NCBI GenBank assembly: GCA_017548365.1
Contig: JAFZAC010000024.1
Coordinates: 1-64,000 of the forward strand
Source: Muribaculaceae bacterium
GTDB taxonomy: Bacteria > Bacteroidota > Bacteroidia > Bacteroidales > Muribaculaceae
DNA length: 64,000 nucleotides
Direction of reading: 5' to 3'
Below are positions 52,545 to 61,414 of the stretch, one piece after another; position 1 is the stretch's first letter, and the number at the start of each line of letters is the position of its first letter. Position numbers and translations under genes: made by a program. The notes beneath the pieces were generated by a model, which saw only the letters and a list, made by a program, of their open reading frames with translations, had not been told where the DNA came from and made no database searches.

Positions 52545-54182
52545 ATGAGAAAATTGTTGTATATTTCATTTTTTGCAGCCATCACCTGCCTCATGAGCTG
52601 CAACCGCAATGTGGACAAGCGACTTGTCCTTGCCGACACGCTCATGTGGGTCAACCCTGACAGCTCGCTTGCCATCCTTTGGACCATCAACCGCGACTCC
52701 CTCAACAGCAAAGAAAACCAAGCCTATCACGCACTGCTCCTTACACAGGCACAGTTCCGGTGCAACATTCCTCTCACAAGCGACACATTAATAAGCAAAG
52801 CTGTTGACTACTACAGCGACAACCATGACCGTGAGCACTACACTCGCTCACTATTATATAAAGGTGGAGCATATGAAGACATGAACAACCCCGTAGAAGC
52901 GATGAAATGGTACAAGCAAGCCGAAGACAATGCCGACACCACCGACTATCGTAACCTTGCACAAATAAACTTCAGGATGGGTATGTTGTACTATAACAAC
53001 TATGCCAGCAATAACCTTGATTTGGACAAGTTTCAAAGGGCTTATCACTATTATGAGGCATTAGGAGACGAAAGTATGATGATGAAAGCTCTCTACTATT
53101 GCGGAAATGTGCTTAGAATTACTGATTCTAATGCGGCTAAAAGTAGTTACGACAAAGCTTTATCGATTGCTCGCGAGTTAAAGGACTCAAGCGAGATTTA
53201 CAATATAAATATAAGCAAAGCCTTATTATTTGTTGAAGATTCATCATATTCTCAAGCGAAGAGCCATATCATAGATGCTTATCGATTAAATAATAAGTTT
53301 AAGGAAAACTACAATTACTATATGCTGAGTCTGATCTATGCAAAACATAAAGACCTCGATTCAGCTAAATATTTAATCTCATTGCCTGATAAATCACAAA
53401 ATTCTGCCTACGACAGTCTTTTGATGTATAAAGCTTTAAGGGAGATTGCGTTGTGCGAGAACAACCTTTCACAATATCATAAATTTGACAAACAGTACAA
53501 TAGAATCTCTAACTTTCTTGAACACAACGAAACTAAATATAAACTTCATGATTCAGAACAGGGATTTGATAAGAGCACTAAATCTGAAGCTTCAAAAAGT
53601 TTAGGAAAGAAAAAGAAAGTAATTTCTTTGCTTATAGGAGCATTGCTGTTGATGTCGATTGTTTTCTTGTTGCTATATTTGAAGAAGAAAAAAGACTCAA
53701 AAAGATTGATTGAAGAAATTAGGAATGAAAATTCCGACAAATATGATCGCCTTAATGATGAACTTGTCAATATAAATAATCGGTTTGCTAATGTTATGCT
53801 TGCCCACATTAGTGTCCTGAAAAACATAATGTCTCAAACCTATAATGAACCTAGTGATTATCAATCAAAAAATGCAGAGCATAAAATATCGTCTATTGAT
53901 GACAGTGACAAGGAATTCTGGAATGGATTATATGACTACTTGAATTTTAAACATGACAATATCATTAAGAGAATTGAAAAGAAGTATCCCAAATTATCTC
54001 CAACCGAGATGAATATTATTGGTTTGATTTGTTGTGGATTCAATGATGCAGAGATTGCAGTTTGTAAGGGTTACAGGAATGCGAGAACTGTAGCGAGCAA
54101 GAGAAACAAAATTAAGGAAAAAATGAACTTGGATGTTTTGCTCTCCGATTATCTCAAGCAGATGATGTGTAATGATATTTGA
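52545..54182 (+). CDS. Membrane-spanning TPR regulator with cytoplasmic LuxR-like HTH
   Basis: The 545-residue protein begins with a lipoprotein-like signal (Cys19 in ITCLMSCNRN). TPR-like helices span about 60-330, one membrane helix about 360-380 (VISLLIGALLLMSIVFLLLYL), a charged coiled coil about 380-425, and a C-terminal HTH of LuxR type at about 480-540 (LSPTEMNIIGLICCGFNDAEI). This fits the Bacteroidota one-component regulators that sense outside the membrane and bind DNA inside. The first half is near the local base composition; from about 53,050 the gene turns AT-rich. It lies just before the BspA giant and may control it. Confidence 0.82.
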   Translation: MRKLLYISFFAAITCLMSCNRNVDKRLVLADTLMWVNPDSSLAILWTINRDSLNSKENQAYHALLLTQAQFRCNIPLTSDTLISKAVDYYSDNHDREHYTRSLLYKGGAYEDMNNPVEAMKWYKQAEDNADTTDYRNLAQINFRMGMLYYNNYASNNLDLDKFQRAYHYYEALGDESMMMKALYYCGNVLRITDSNAAKSSYDKALSIARELKDSSEIYNINISKALLFVEDSSYSQAKSHIIDAYRLNNKFKENYNYYMLSLIYAKHKDLDSAKYLISLPDKSQNSAYDSLLMYKALREIALCENNLSQYHKFDKQYNRISNFLEHNETKYKLHDSEQGFDKSTKSEASKSLGKKKKVISLLIGALLLMSIVFLLLYLKKKKDSKRLIEEIRNENSDKYDRLNDELVNINNRFANVMLAHISVLKNIMSQTYNEPSDYQSKNAEHKISSIDDSDKEFWNGLYDYLNFKHDNIIKRIEKKYPKLSPTEMNIIGLICCGFNDAEIAVCKGYRNARTVASKRNKIKEKMNLDVLLSDYLKQMMCNDI

Positions 54183-54280
54183 CATATCAGTTGTATTTAG
54201 CCTTTGTTATGGAATTTTTATAATAATAAACAGATTGGTATTAAAGTTATTTGGGAACACGCTGATTAACAGCGTTATAT

Positions 54281-54309
54281 AATCGCAAGAATATCTTGCG
54301 ATTATTTTG
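54281..54309 (+). terminator. Terminator after the TPR-HTH regulator
   Basis: AATCGCAAGA pairs with TCTTGCGATT around ATA, then a T-rich tail. A smaller CGCTG/CAGCG hairpin precedes it at about 54260-54275. Confidence 0.8.
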
Positions 54310-54351
54310 TTATTTCTCAAAAATATTATAATTTTGCGTTGAGACTTTTTC

Positions 54352-54382
54352 TTGCATTTTTAAATTGAATATAATATATTTG
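54352..54382 (+). promoter_or_regulatory. Promoter of the BspA-like giant
   Basis: TTG (54352-54354), 20-base spacer, TATATTTG (54375-54382), 24 bases before the ATG. Confidence 0.65.
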
Positions 54383-54405
54383 CGAACAAATAAAACTTAT
54401 TCATT

Positions 54406-57400
54406 ATGGAACTTAAAAGGTTATTTAGAACTTCATTGCTTGCGTTAATAGCAGCAATGATTCCGTCGGCAGCCAGCGCCTACACCTACAATTTTGATTT
54501 TATGGTTGATGGCCTGTGTTACAACATCAACAGCGACGGCACAAGTGTGACCGTGACCTATCAAGGTACTGGCCAGTATGGGTATGGTTATGCAAACCTT
54601 AGTGGCATATTAGATATTCCTTCAACTGTGGCTAACAATGGTGTTAGTTACACAGTAACCTCTATTGGCGAATACGCATTTTCTAATTGCACTGGCTTGA
54701 CATCGGTGGACATCCCTAACACGGTTGCTGATATTGGCCAAGCAGCATTTTGGGGCTGCATTGGATTGACCTCAGTGAACATCCCAAATTCGGTTGCTGT
54801 AATTGGCAAAACGGCATTTTCAAACTGCATTGGTTTGAGCTCGGTTGACATTCCCAATTCAGTGACATCGATTGGAGAGAATGCTTTCGCTGATTGTATT
54901 AGCATGACTTCGGCGACACTCCCCGATTCGCTGACTACGATTATCACAGGGCTCTTCACACGTTGCAGAAGCTTGACTTCGGTGAACATCCCCGACTTGG
55001 TGACTTCGATTGGCAATTCTGCCTTCAGCGGTTGCGCTAGCTTGACTTCGGTGAACATCCCCGACTTGGTGACTTCGATTGGCAATTATGCTTTCAGCGG
55101 TTGCGCTGGCTTGACATCGTTGACTATCTCCAACTTGGTGACTTCGATTGGCAATTATGCTTTCGCCGGCTGCGGCTTGACTTCTATCATCGTAGAAAAC
55201 GGTAATCCAAATTATGATTCAAGAGACAACTGCAATGCGATAATAGAAACTGCTACAAACACCCTTCTTGCCGGTTGCAAGAACACCGTTATCCCTAACT
55301 CGGTTACTTCGATTGGAACTGGCGCCTTCTCTGGTTGCAACGGGCTGACCTCGGTGACAATCCCTAGTTCGGTTACCACAATTGGTGATCTTGCCTTTAA
55401 AAATTGCACTAACCTGACTGCTGTAAACATCACCGATCTTGCATCTTGGTGTAATATTGATTTTATTGGTTCTGAATCAAATCCATTATGTCATGCCCAC
55501 AATCTTTATCTTAATGGAAATTTAATTACAGACCTCTCCATTCCAAGTACGGTATCACAGCTTAAGAATAGCACTTTTTATGGCGGTAATTTTACTTCGC
55601 TGACAATCCCCAACACTGTGACATCGATTGGTGTCGCCACTTTCTATGATTGCGCACATTTAACAACAGTTACAATTAACAATAAATCAATTGTATCAAA
55701 GGATTATTCAAGTGGTAGCTCAAGTGGTAGCACAATTCAAGACATATTTGGTCCACAGGTCCAGAATTATATCATTGGCGACCTTGTGACCTTGATTGGA
55801 AATTCTGCCTTCTCTTCTTGTACTGGTTTGACCTCGGTGACAATAGGTAACTCTGTAACCAGGATTGGAACTGGTGCTTTCTCTGGTTGCAGCGGGCTGA
55901 CCTCGATAACACTTCCTAGCTCACTTAAATATATTAACAATCAGGCATTTAGTGGATGCAGTGGTTTGACCTCGTTGACACTCCCAGGCTCATTGTTCAC
56001 TATTGGCAATCAAGCATTCAGGGATTGCAGCAGTTTGACATCAATGACTATCCCCAGCTCGGTGTTGTCAATAGGCGAGGGAATCTTCACGAATTGCAGT
56101 AGCTTGGCCTCAATCGCTGTTGAGAGCGGCAACACAAGTTATGATTCTAGAGACAACTGCAATGCAATAATAAAAAATCAGGTCTATGATAACCGGTGGG
56201 GTACACTTATAGCTGGCTGCATGAATACAATCATCCCCAACACAGTTAGAGATATAAGTAGTGGGGCTTTCGCAGGTTGTACTGGATTGAACTCGGTAAC
56301 CATTCCACACGGAGTGAAACGGTTATGCAATTTTGCTTACAGTAATTGTAACTTTACCTCGGTGACAATTCACAACACTTTGGATTCTTATGGTGATGAA
56401 TCTAATATGCCATTTATAGCTTTCTATGGTGGTAGTGATAGATGGGACACGTTGACCGTAGTTGGCAATGGTGCCTGGACTGAGAAATATATTTATATTC
56501 AAAACCCAATAAAGGCTCTTTATATAGGCAGTGGCATCACTAATCTAGATATAAGTATGTATTCTGGCAAACAATTTGCACTCAATGTTTTGAATTGTTA
56601 TGCCGAGACACCACCTGAAGTGGGGCAATATACACAATATGTTTTCTCTCCGTCATGCTATAACGGTGAGCTTCACGTGCCTGCTGGTTCGGCCGAGGCT
56701 TACTCGTCAGCTGAATTCTGGAAGGATTTCAGCAACATAATTCCCGACCTCACCGATAAGGTGACACTGGATAAGAGAAGCGCCAGTCTGACGCAAGGAA
56801 GAACCTTGAAACTGAATGTCACCGAAATCCCAGATGGCGGTGAGGTGATATGGTGCACTTCCAATCCCTATGTGGCGACAGTTGACTCTAGCGGCACAGT
56901 GACAGCGACAGGTGATGGAGGATGCGACATCTATGCCACGCTAGCCTCTAATCCCGCCGTTTATGGCTCCTGCCACATCAATGTGAATAATGCCGAAATC
57001 TTCGAGGGCTACAATGGCTACCTGAAATTCCAGGTCATCGACGAGGAGAACCACAAGGTGGCACTGGTGGGCTACAATGAGGCCATAGGCGTTGATTTAG
57101 CTAGTAATAACTGGGGCATCCAGTTCCCTGACGAGCCTGTCCAGGTGCCTTCGGTAGTCACCTATGCAGGAGAGGAATACACCGTGACCGAGATTGCCGA
57201 CAATGCGCTTAAAGGACTCGGATATTTCTCCAATCCACAACGCTATGATAATTTTTATCCTATGATCGTGCTACCCGAGACTGTGCGCCGCATTGGCAAG
57301 CATGCCCTGCAAACAAACCCTGAGAGCCCCTGCACCGAAGTCGTTTTGCCACATTCGCTCGAGATACTCGATGACGAGTGCCTGCTGCAAGGTGGTGGCG

Positions 57401-58002
57401 GTGGCACCTATATGTTGCATGAGAATGTGAAAGAGATTGGCAATAATGTTTTCTCGGGAATGATGATATCGGTCATGTTCAACAACCACAACTTTGAGTT
57501 GACGCCCAGCATGTTTAATCTTGATGACCTGACCGTTCTGTGCCTATGGAACGAGAACCTGAGCATCGCCGCAAACACATTCAACGGACCGACATTAATC
57601 GACAGATTGGTGCTTGGAGTTTATCCTTGCACAATCGCTAGCAACGCCTTTGGAGGCAACACACAGATAAACAAAATTGCTGTCTACAGCCTAGAGCCTT
57701 ACGAACTGCCAGAAGATGCTTTCTCAAGCAGCATATACCAGAACACAAAACTCATAGTGCCAGCAGCAGCTTTAGAAAGCTACAGGAATGCTCCTGGATG
57801 GAAGAACTTTGTCAATATTGTGAGCTTCTCTTATGGTGACATAGATTATGACGGAGTCATCACATCGAGCGACATCACGGCACTTTACAACCATCTGCTT
57901 GATGGAGATATGATGAACATAGGCAGCATTGACGTTGACGGTGACGGTGCAGTTACTGGTGCCGACATCACTGCCGTCTATAATCTCCTGATTGGAAATT
58001 GA
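54406..58002 (+). CDS. Giant BspA-like leucine-rich-repeat surface protein with Big_2 and dockerin-like domains
   Basis: The 1198-residue protein has a signal peptide (about 1-25, ending ASA). LRR_5/BspA repeats of 23 residues fill about 60-760, with the SVNIPNSVTSIGNYAFSGC type consensus. A Big_2 Ig-like domain spans about 785-865 (VTLDKRSASLTQGRTLKLN). A second, more diverged LRR region lies at about 900-1130. Residues 1144-1198 form the dockerin-like tail (GDIDYDGVITSSDI and IDVDGDGAVTGADI). BspA proteins of oral and gut Bacteroidales bind host matrix proteins or partner bacteria. No lipid cysteine or sortase signal is present. Confidence 0.88.
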   Translation: MELKRLFRTSLLALIAAMIPSAASAYTYNFDFMVDGLCYNINSDGTSVTVTYQGTGQYGYGYANLSGILDIPSTVANNGVSYTVTSIGEYAFSNCTGLTSVDIPNTVADIGQAAFWGCIGLTSVNIPNSVAVIGKTAFSNCIGLSSVDIPNSVTSIGENAFADCISMTSATLPDSLTTIITGLFTRCRSLTSVNIPDLVTSIGNSAFSGCASLTSVNIPDLVTSIGNYAFSGCAGLTSLTISNLVTSIGNYAFAGCGLTSIIVENGNPNYDSRDNCNAIIETATNTLLAGCKNTVIPNSVTSIGTGAFSGCNGLTSVTIPSSVTTIGDLAFKNCTNLTAVNITDLASWCNIDFIGSESNPLCHAHNLYLNGNLITDLSIPSTVSQLKNSTFYGGNFTSLTIPNTVTSIGVATFYDCAHLTTVTINNKSIVSKDYSSGSSSGSTIQDIFGPQVQNYIIGDLVTLIGNSAFSSCTGLTSVTIGNSVTRIGTGAFSGCSGLTSITLPSSLKYINNQAFSGCSGLTSLTLPGSLFTIGNQAFRDCSSLTSMTIPSSVLSIGEGIFTNCSSLASIAVESGNTSYDSRDNCNAIIKNQVYDNRWGTLIAGCMNTIIPNTVRDISSGAFAGCTGLNSVTIPHGVKRLCNFAYSNCNFTSVTIHNTLDSYGDESNMPFIAFYGGSDRWDTLTVVGNGAWTEKYIYIQNPIKALYIGSGITNLDISMYSGKQFALNVLNCYAETPPEVGQYTQYVFSPSCYNGELHVPAGSAEAYSSAEFWKDFSNIIPDLTDKVTLDKRSASLTQGRTLKLNVTEIPDGGEVIWCTSNPYVATVDSSGTVTATGDGGCDIYATLASNPAVYGSCHINVNNAEIFEGYNGYLKFQVIDEENHKVALVGYNEAIGVDLASNNWGIQFPDEPVQVPSVVTYAGEEYTVTEIADNALKGLGYFSNPQRYDNFYPMIVLPETVRRIGKHALQTNPESPCTEVVLPHSLEILDDECLLQGGGGGTYMLHENVKEIGNNVFSGMMISVMFNNHNFELTPSMFNLDDLTVLCLWNENLSIAANTFNGPTLIDRLVLGVYPCTIASNAFGGNTQINKIAVYSLEPYELPEDAFSSSIYQNTKLIVPAAALESYRNAPGWKNFVNIVSFSYGDIDYDGVITSSDITALYNHLLDGDMMNIGSIDVDGDGAVTGADITAVYNLLIGN
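54970..55176 (+). repeat. Near-identical 69-base LRR repeats
   Basis: Copies start at 54970, 55039 and 55108. The first two share 49 consecutive identical bases and encode the same 16 residues. The third is diverged. The 69-base unit equals one 23-residue LRR, so copy number can change without a frameshift. Confidence 0.8.
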
Positions 58003-58050
58003 TTCCCCCCTTATAACTCGAAATAGAAGTTTAATTATTGCACACATAAT

Positions 58051-58096
58051 AACGATTGCCGCCAGCTGAGAAGCCCTCATGCTGGCGGCAATCGTT
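58051..58096 (+). terminator. Long hairpin after the BspA-like gene
   Basis: A perfect 16-bp inverted repeat (58051-58066 with 58081-58096) encloses a 14-base loop. The T-tail is weak. The rest of the 287-base gap holds the next promoter and nothing else recognisable. Confidence 0.75.
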
Positions 58097-58177
58097 CTAT
58101 ACTACTATAATCAATTGTGCATCACCAGTTAATGCAAACCTTTTCACAACAATTACACTACCACCAGACAGCAGAAA

Positions 58178-58209
58178 TTTGGTGATTTGGGAAATTATGC
58201 GTAACTTTG
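58178..58209 (+). promoter_or_regulatory. Promoter of the RlpA-like gene
   Basis: TTTG (58178-58181), 20-base spacer, TAACTTTG (58202-58209), with about 80 bases of leader to the ATG. Confidence 0.7.
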
Positions 58210-58289
58210 CACCGCTTTTTGGATGTTATAACGTTGTTTAAATTTAAACAATCAGTCCTCAAGCATAGTTATTAACCAAATTATTTTTT

Positions 58290-58676
58290 ATGCGTAAAGC
58301 TTTATTTTTATTAGTGTTATTGATCTGTTCGTTAGGCGCAAGTGGACAAGTGACTGTGAGAGCCACAAAGTATCACCCTGGCATGGGAGGCGCTGGTTGG
58401 GTAACAGCAAGCGGCTCTAGAATCGACAATAACAAACTTAAGAACATGGAGATTAGATGGATTGCCCTCTCACGCGACCTGTTCAGCAAGCTGAACGTGA
58501 AAATGGGTGATGAAGTTATCATTGAGTGTTCCAACCCCAACCTTAACGGTGTGTGGATCGTAAAAGATAAAATGGGACCTCGCAAGCGCAACCACATCGA
58601 CATCCTGTTGCCTAGAGGAGACAAAACAGGCTTCACCTCACCAATGAAGGTGCAAATTAGAAAGAAGTCATCATAA
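58290..58676 (+). CDS. Secreted RlpA/3D-like double-psi beta-barrel protein
   Basis: The 128-residue protein has a signal peptide (about 1-20). The mature domain shows ATKYHPGMGGAGWVTASGSRI, then IALSRDLFSKLNVKMGDEV and LNGVWIVKDKMGPRKRNHIDI. This order (start of barrel, ALS segment, GD turn, and the D-x-M...hID end) is typical of double-psi barrels of the RlpA or 3D type. These act on peptidoglycan glycan strands or bind carbohydrate. The second catalytic Asp is plausible (KDKMG). It is a single gene with its own promoter and terminator. Confidence 0.75.
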   Translation: MRKALFLLVLLICSLGASGQVTVRATKYHPGMGGAGWVTASGSRIDNNKLKNMEIRWIALSRDLFSKLNVKMGDEVIIECSNPNLNGVWIVKDKMGPRKRNHIDILLPRGDKTGFTSPMKVQIRKKSS

Positions 58677-58700
58677 TTCCTCTCAAACCACAATTATTTA

Positions 58701-58740
58701 ACAGGCTGCATCGCAATAAAATGCGATGCAGCCTGTTTTT
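58701..58740 (+). terminator. Terminator of the RlpA-like gene
   Basis: CAGGCTGCATCGCA pairs with TGCGATGCAGCCTG, followed by TTTTT. Confidence 0.9.
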
Positions 58741-58849
58741 AACATTACAACTTCTTTTTCATTAGTCAAGGATTAACAACTATCCTATGAGTCTCCACAG
58801 ATAAACCATTTTTTATGTATTTATGTATTAATAATTCAATTATAATTAT

Positions 58850-58857
58850 TATCTTTG
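58850..58857 (+). promoter_or_regulatory. -7 element of the AT-rich lipoprotein gene
   Basis: TATCTTTG overlaps the in-frame TTG at 58855, so translation must begin further down, at the ATG of 58891. Confidence 0.6.
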
Positions 58858-58890
58858 CAAAAATTTATAACATTAAAATCAATAAATATT

Positions 58891-59610
58891 ATGAGAACAA
58901 TCTGTTTAATACTCTTTTGCTTTTATTTATTCGTTAGTTGCACTAGTCAAGAAGAGAAAGTTAGAAATACCATTAATAATCACATCACTTATCTTCAAGA
59001 AAACAAAAATACACCTCTTTTTTATAAAGCACTAATTAAAGACAAATCTATTAAAGCTATTCATTTAGACACGATTCCTTATTATCTTTCTACAAAATTT
59101 CTAAATCACAGTGCTACCACTGGAATGGTTAATGTGTACAATAATTTTCAAGAAAGAATAAAATACCCTAAAAAAAATGATGATGAAACCAAAATTCAAA
59201 ACTTCTTATCAGCAGCAGAAATGTTAAATAAACAAGAAAAAATAATTAGCTTATACAAAGAAATTGGTCATAATAAACAAACTAATTATATCGTTTTATT
59301 AAAAGATGGCCATTCAAGAAAACATATCATAACTGTTGACAAAGAAAAATATGAAGTTATTGACCATTTTCTCCTTGATCACAATTCTATATTAGGTATT
59401 CTTGGAATCAAAGCAGTATGTGATAATAATTTTGAATCAAAAGCTATTCGTAATGATCGGCTTTTCATTGATTACATGTCACCAGTTGAGAAGTTTATCT
59501 TTGAGAACGAACAAATTCAATTCCCATCTTTTTTTCTTAATAAAGAAAAAGAAGTAGAATCCTACGATCTACCTAAAGAAAAAAAGGAATTATTAAAATC
59601 TCTGGTATAA
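58891..59610 (+). CDS. AT-rich lipoprotein of unknown function
   Basis: The 239-residue protein starts MRTICLILFCFYLFVSCTSQ, a lipoprotein signal with the lipid cysteine at residue 17. I do not recognise the mature part. It is lysine-, asparagine- and isoleucine-rich, mostly helical by look, with a central beta-like stretch (TNYIVLLKDGHSRKHIITVD). Codon use is far more AT-rich than its neighbours (one sampled 60-base line, 58981-59040, holds only 15 G+C), which suggests later acquisition or relaxed selection. It ends with a terminator and faces pepD. No mobile element borders it. Confidence 0.6.
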   Translation: MRTICLILFCFYLFVSCTSQEEKVRNTINNHITYLQENKNTPLFYKALIKDKSIKAIHLDTIPYYLSTKFLNHSATTGMVNVYNNFQERIKYPKKNDDETKIQNFLSAAEMLNKQEKIISLYKEIGHNKQTNYIVLLKDGHSRKHIITVDKEKYEVIDHFLLDHNSILGILGIKAVCDNNFESKAIRNDRLFIDYMSPVEKFIFENEQIQFPSFFLNKEKEVESYDLPKEKKELLKSLV

Positions 59611-59708
59611 GATTGACAAAAATAGTATTCTTCGGTACAATAGATTTTATAATATAGAAATCTAAAATCTATCTTTAAACTAAAGCTATTTTATATAGTT
59701 AAAAAACT

Positions 59709-59746
59709 CCTCCTCATTGCATATTAGCAACAAGGAGGTTTTGTTT
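59709..59746. terminator. Terminator between the AT-rich lipoprotein and pepD
   Basis: CCTCCT with AGGAGG and TTGC with GCAA form a two-part stem, then a T-rich run; A-runs on the left allow use from the pepD side too. Confidence 0.75.
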
Positions 59747-59773
59747 TGTATTCTCTAAACTGATGGCACCAAA

Positions 59774-61252
59774 TTACTTGCTCTCCTCGGCAATGGCCTT
59801 GAGAATGGCCTGAACTTGCTTCCATGCCTTATCCACAGCGGGGATGTGACAGCGCTCGGCTGGTGAATGCACATCGCGCAGTGTGGGACCGAAAGAAATC
59901 ATCTCCATGTCGGGACGTGCCTTCAGGAACAGACCGCACTCGAGGCCTGCGTGGATGGCTCTAACCTCGGGCTTAATGCCAAATAACTTCTCCCATTGCT
60001 CTTGTGCAACAGTAAGAAGATGGCTGTCGGCGATAGGTTCCCATCCCTGGTATCCACCCTCGCTGATAATCTCGTTGGCACCAGCCAAACGGAAGATAGT
60101 CTCGCACTTGTGGGTGAGGTCATACTTGCCACTCTCGAGCGATGAGCGGTGGAACATCTCGATAACAATCTGGTTGCCCTTGCGCATCTTAACGCTCGCG
60201 AGGTTGGTCGAGGTCTCAACGAGTCCTGGAATCTCCATGCTCATGGCAGCGATGCCGTGAGGAGCAGCATAAACTGCATCAACAACTCGGCGTGCGGTGT
60301 CGGTGTCGATAATAGTCTTGGGAACGTCAATGCTCTTGCAAGTGATTTCCATCTTGGGCTCGGTGCGCTTGTACTCGTTCTTCACATCAGCAATGAATGT
60401 GTTGAGAACAACGCTCAACTTCTCCTTGTCCTCTGGCTTAATACCTACAACAACGGTTGCAGCATGAGCGATAGCATTATGCAGGTTACCGGCGTCGATG
60501 CTTGCCAGCACATAGTCCATCTCGGCACCTATGTTCCACAGCAGGCGGCTGCTGAGTTTGGTGGTAGTAGCATATCCCAGATGGATATCAGCTCCACTGT
60601 GACCGCCGTGGAAGTGCTCAAACTTAATCTCGAAGTAGATGCGATCCTTGGGAGCAGCCTCGGGCTTGTAGTTGAACTTGAAGATGCTCACCAAACCACC
60701 GGCACAACCCATGGTGATCACGCCATCTTCCTCCTCGTCGAGATTGAGAAGATAGTCACCAACGAGCATGTTGGCCTCAATATTGCTGGCACCAGTGAGT
60801 CCAGTCTCCTCGTCAACGGTAGCAAGTGCCTCGAGTGGGCCGCACTTGAGCTTTGGCTCGATTAATGCAGCAAGTGCAATAGCAAGACCCATACCGTCGT
60901 CGGCTCCAAGAGTGGTGTTATTGGCGCGAACCCAATCGCCGTCAATGATGGTCTCGATGGGATCGGTGTCGAAGTTATGGGTAGAACCGGGACCTTTCTC
61001 GGCTACCATGTCCATGTGGCCTTGCAGCACGATACCCTTGCAATTCTCATATCCAGGAGCTGCTGGCCTGAAGATTGCCACGTTACCAGTTTTGTCAATC
61101 TTGTATTCCAGATTGTGCTTCTTGGCGAAGTCCACTAGCCATGCACGGATTTTGTCTAACTTGCCTTCTTCGTTGCCCGATGGACGGGGAACCTTGGTGA
61201 TCTCGTCGAAGATGGACCACACTGCCTGTGGTTTCAAATCTTTAATAGTCAT
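59774..61252 (-). CDS. pepD: Aminoacyl-histidine dipeptidase (cytosolic M20 peptidase PepD)
   Basis: This zinc enzyme splits Xaa-His dipeptides such as carnosine and other small dipeptides. The 492-residue protein has the M20C layout. Metal ligands are visible as QGHMDMV (His79), LGADDGMG (bridging Asp118) and VDEETGLTG (Glu148/Glu149). A lid/dimerisation domain spans about 190-385 (FEHFHGGHSGADIH), and the C-terminal zinc His sits in RDVHSPAERCH. No signal peptide. It diverges from the small membrane protein gene at 61415. Confidence 0.95.
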   Translation of the reverse strand: MTIKDLKPQAVWSIFDEITKVPRPSGNEEGKLDKIRAWLVDFAKKHNLEYKIDKTGNVAIFRPAAPGYENCKGIVLQGHMDMVAEKGPGSTHNFDTDPIETIIDGDWVRANNTTLGADDGMGLAIALAALIEPKLKCGPLEALATVDEETGLTGASNIEANMLVGDYLLNLDEEEDGVITMGCAGGLVSIFKFNYKPEAAPKDRIYFEIKFEHFHGGHSGADIHLGYATTTKLSSRLLWNIGAEMDYVLASIDAGNLHNAIAHAATVVVGIKPEDKEKLSVVLNTFIADVKNEYKRTEPKMEITCKSIDVPKTIIDTDTARRVVDAVYAAPHGIAAMSMEIPGLVETSTNLASVKMRKGNQIVIEMFHRSSLESGKYDLTHKCETIFRLAGANEIISEGGYQGWEPIADSHLLTVAQEQWEKLFGIKPEVRAIHAGLECGLFLKARPDMEMISFGPTLRDVHSPAERCHIPAVDKAWKQVQAILKAIAEESK

Positions 61253-61383
61253 AGTAAGTTAATTTGTTAATAAAAATTATTAGTTAAAATGGTTGTTCCA
61301 AAATAATTGTTAAATCAGGCTTTTTGCCACCGCTAAATTACAATTTTTTTTTAAATAATCAGCAATTTATCAGAAACCTTTTT

Positions 61384-61391
61384 TAAATTTG
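61384..61391 (+). promoter_or_regulatory. -7 element of the small membrane protein gene
   Basis: TAAATTTG lies 23 bases before the GTG start at 61415. Confidence 0.6.
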
Positions 61392-61414
61392 CATGCTTTT
61401 TTAAGATTAACGTT

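Noticed and set aside
54640..56400. Regular repeats that might be read as a CRISPR array
   Set aside because: The repeats are in frame, 69 bases long and encode leucine-rich repeats of one protein; there are no identical short repeats with unique spacers.
58855..58890. TTG start for the AT-rich lipoprotein
   Set aside because: It overlaps the -7 promoter element, and the ATG at 58891 begins directly with a good lipoprotein signal.
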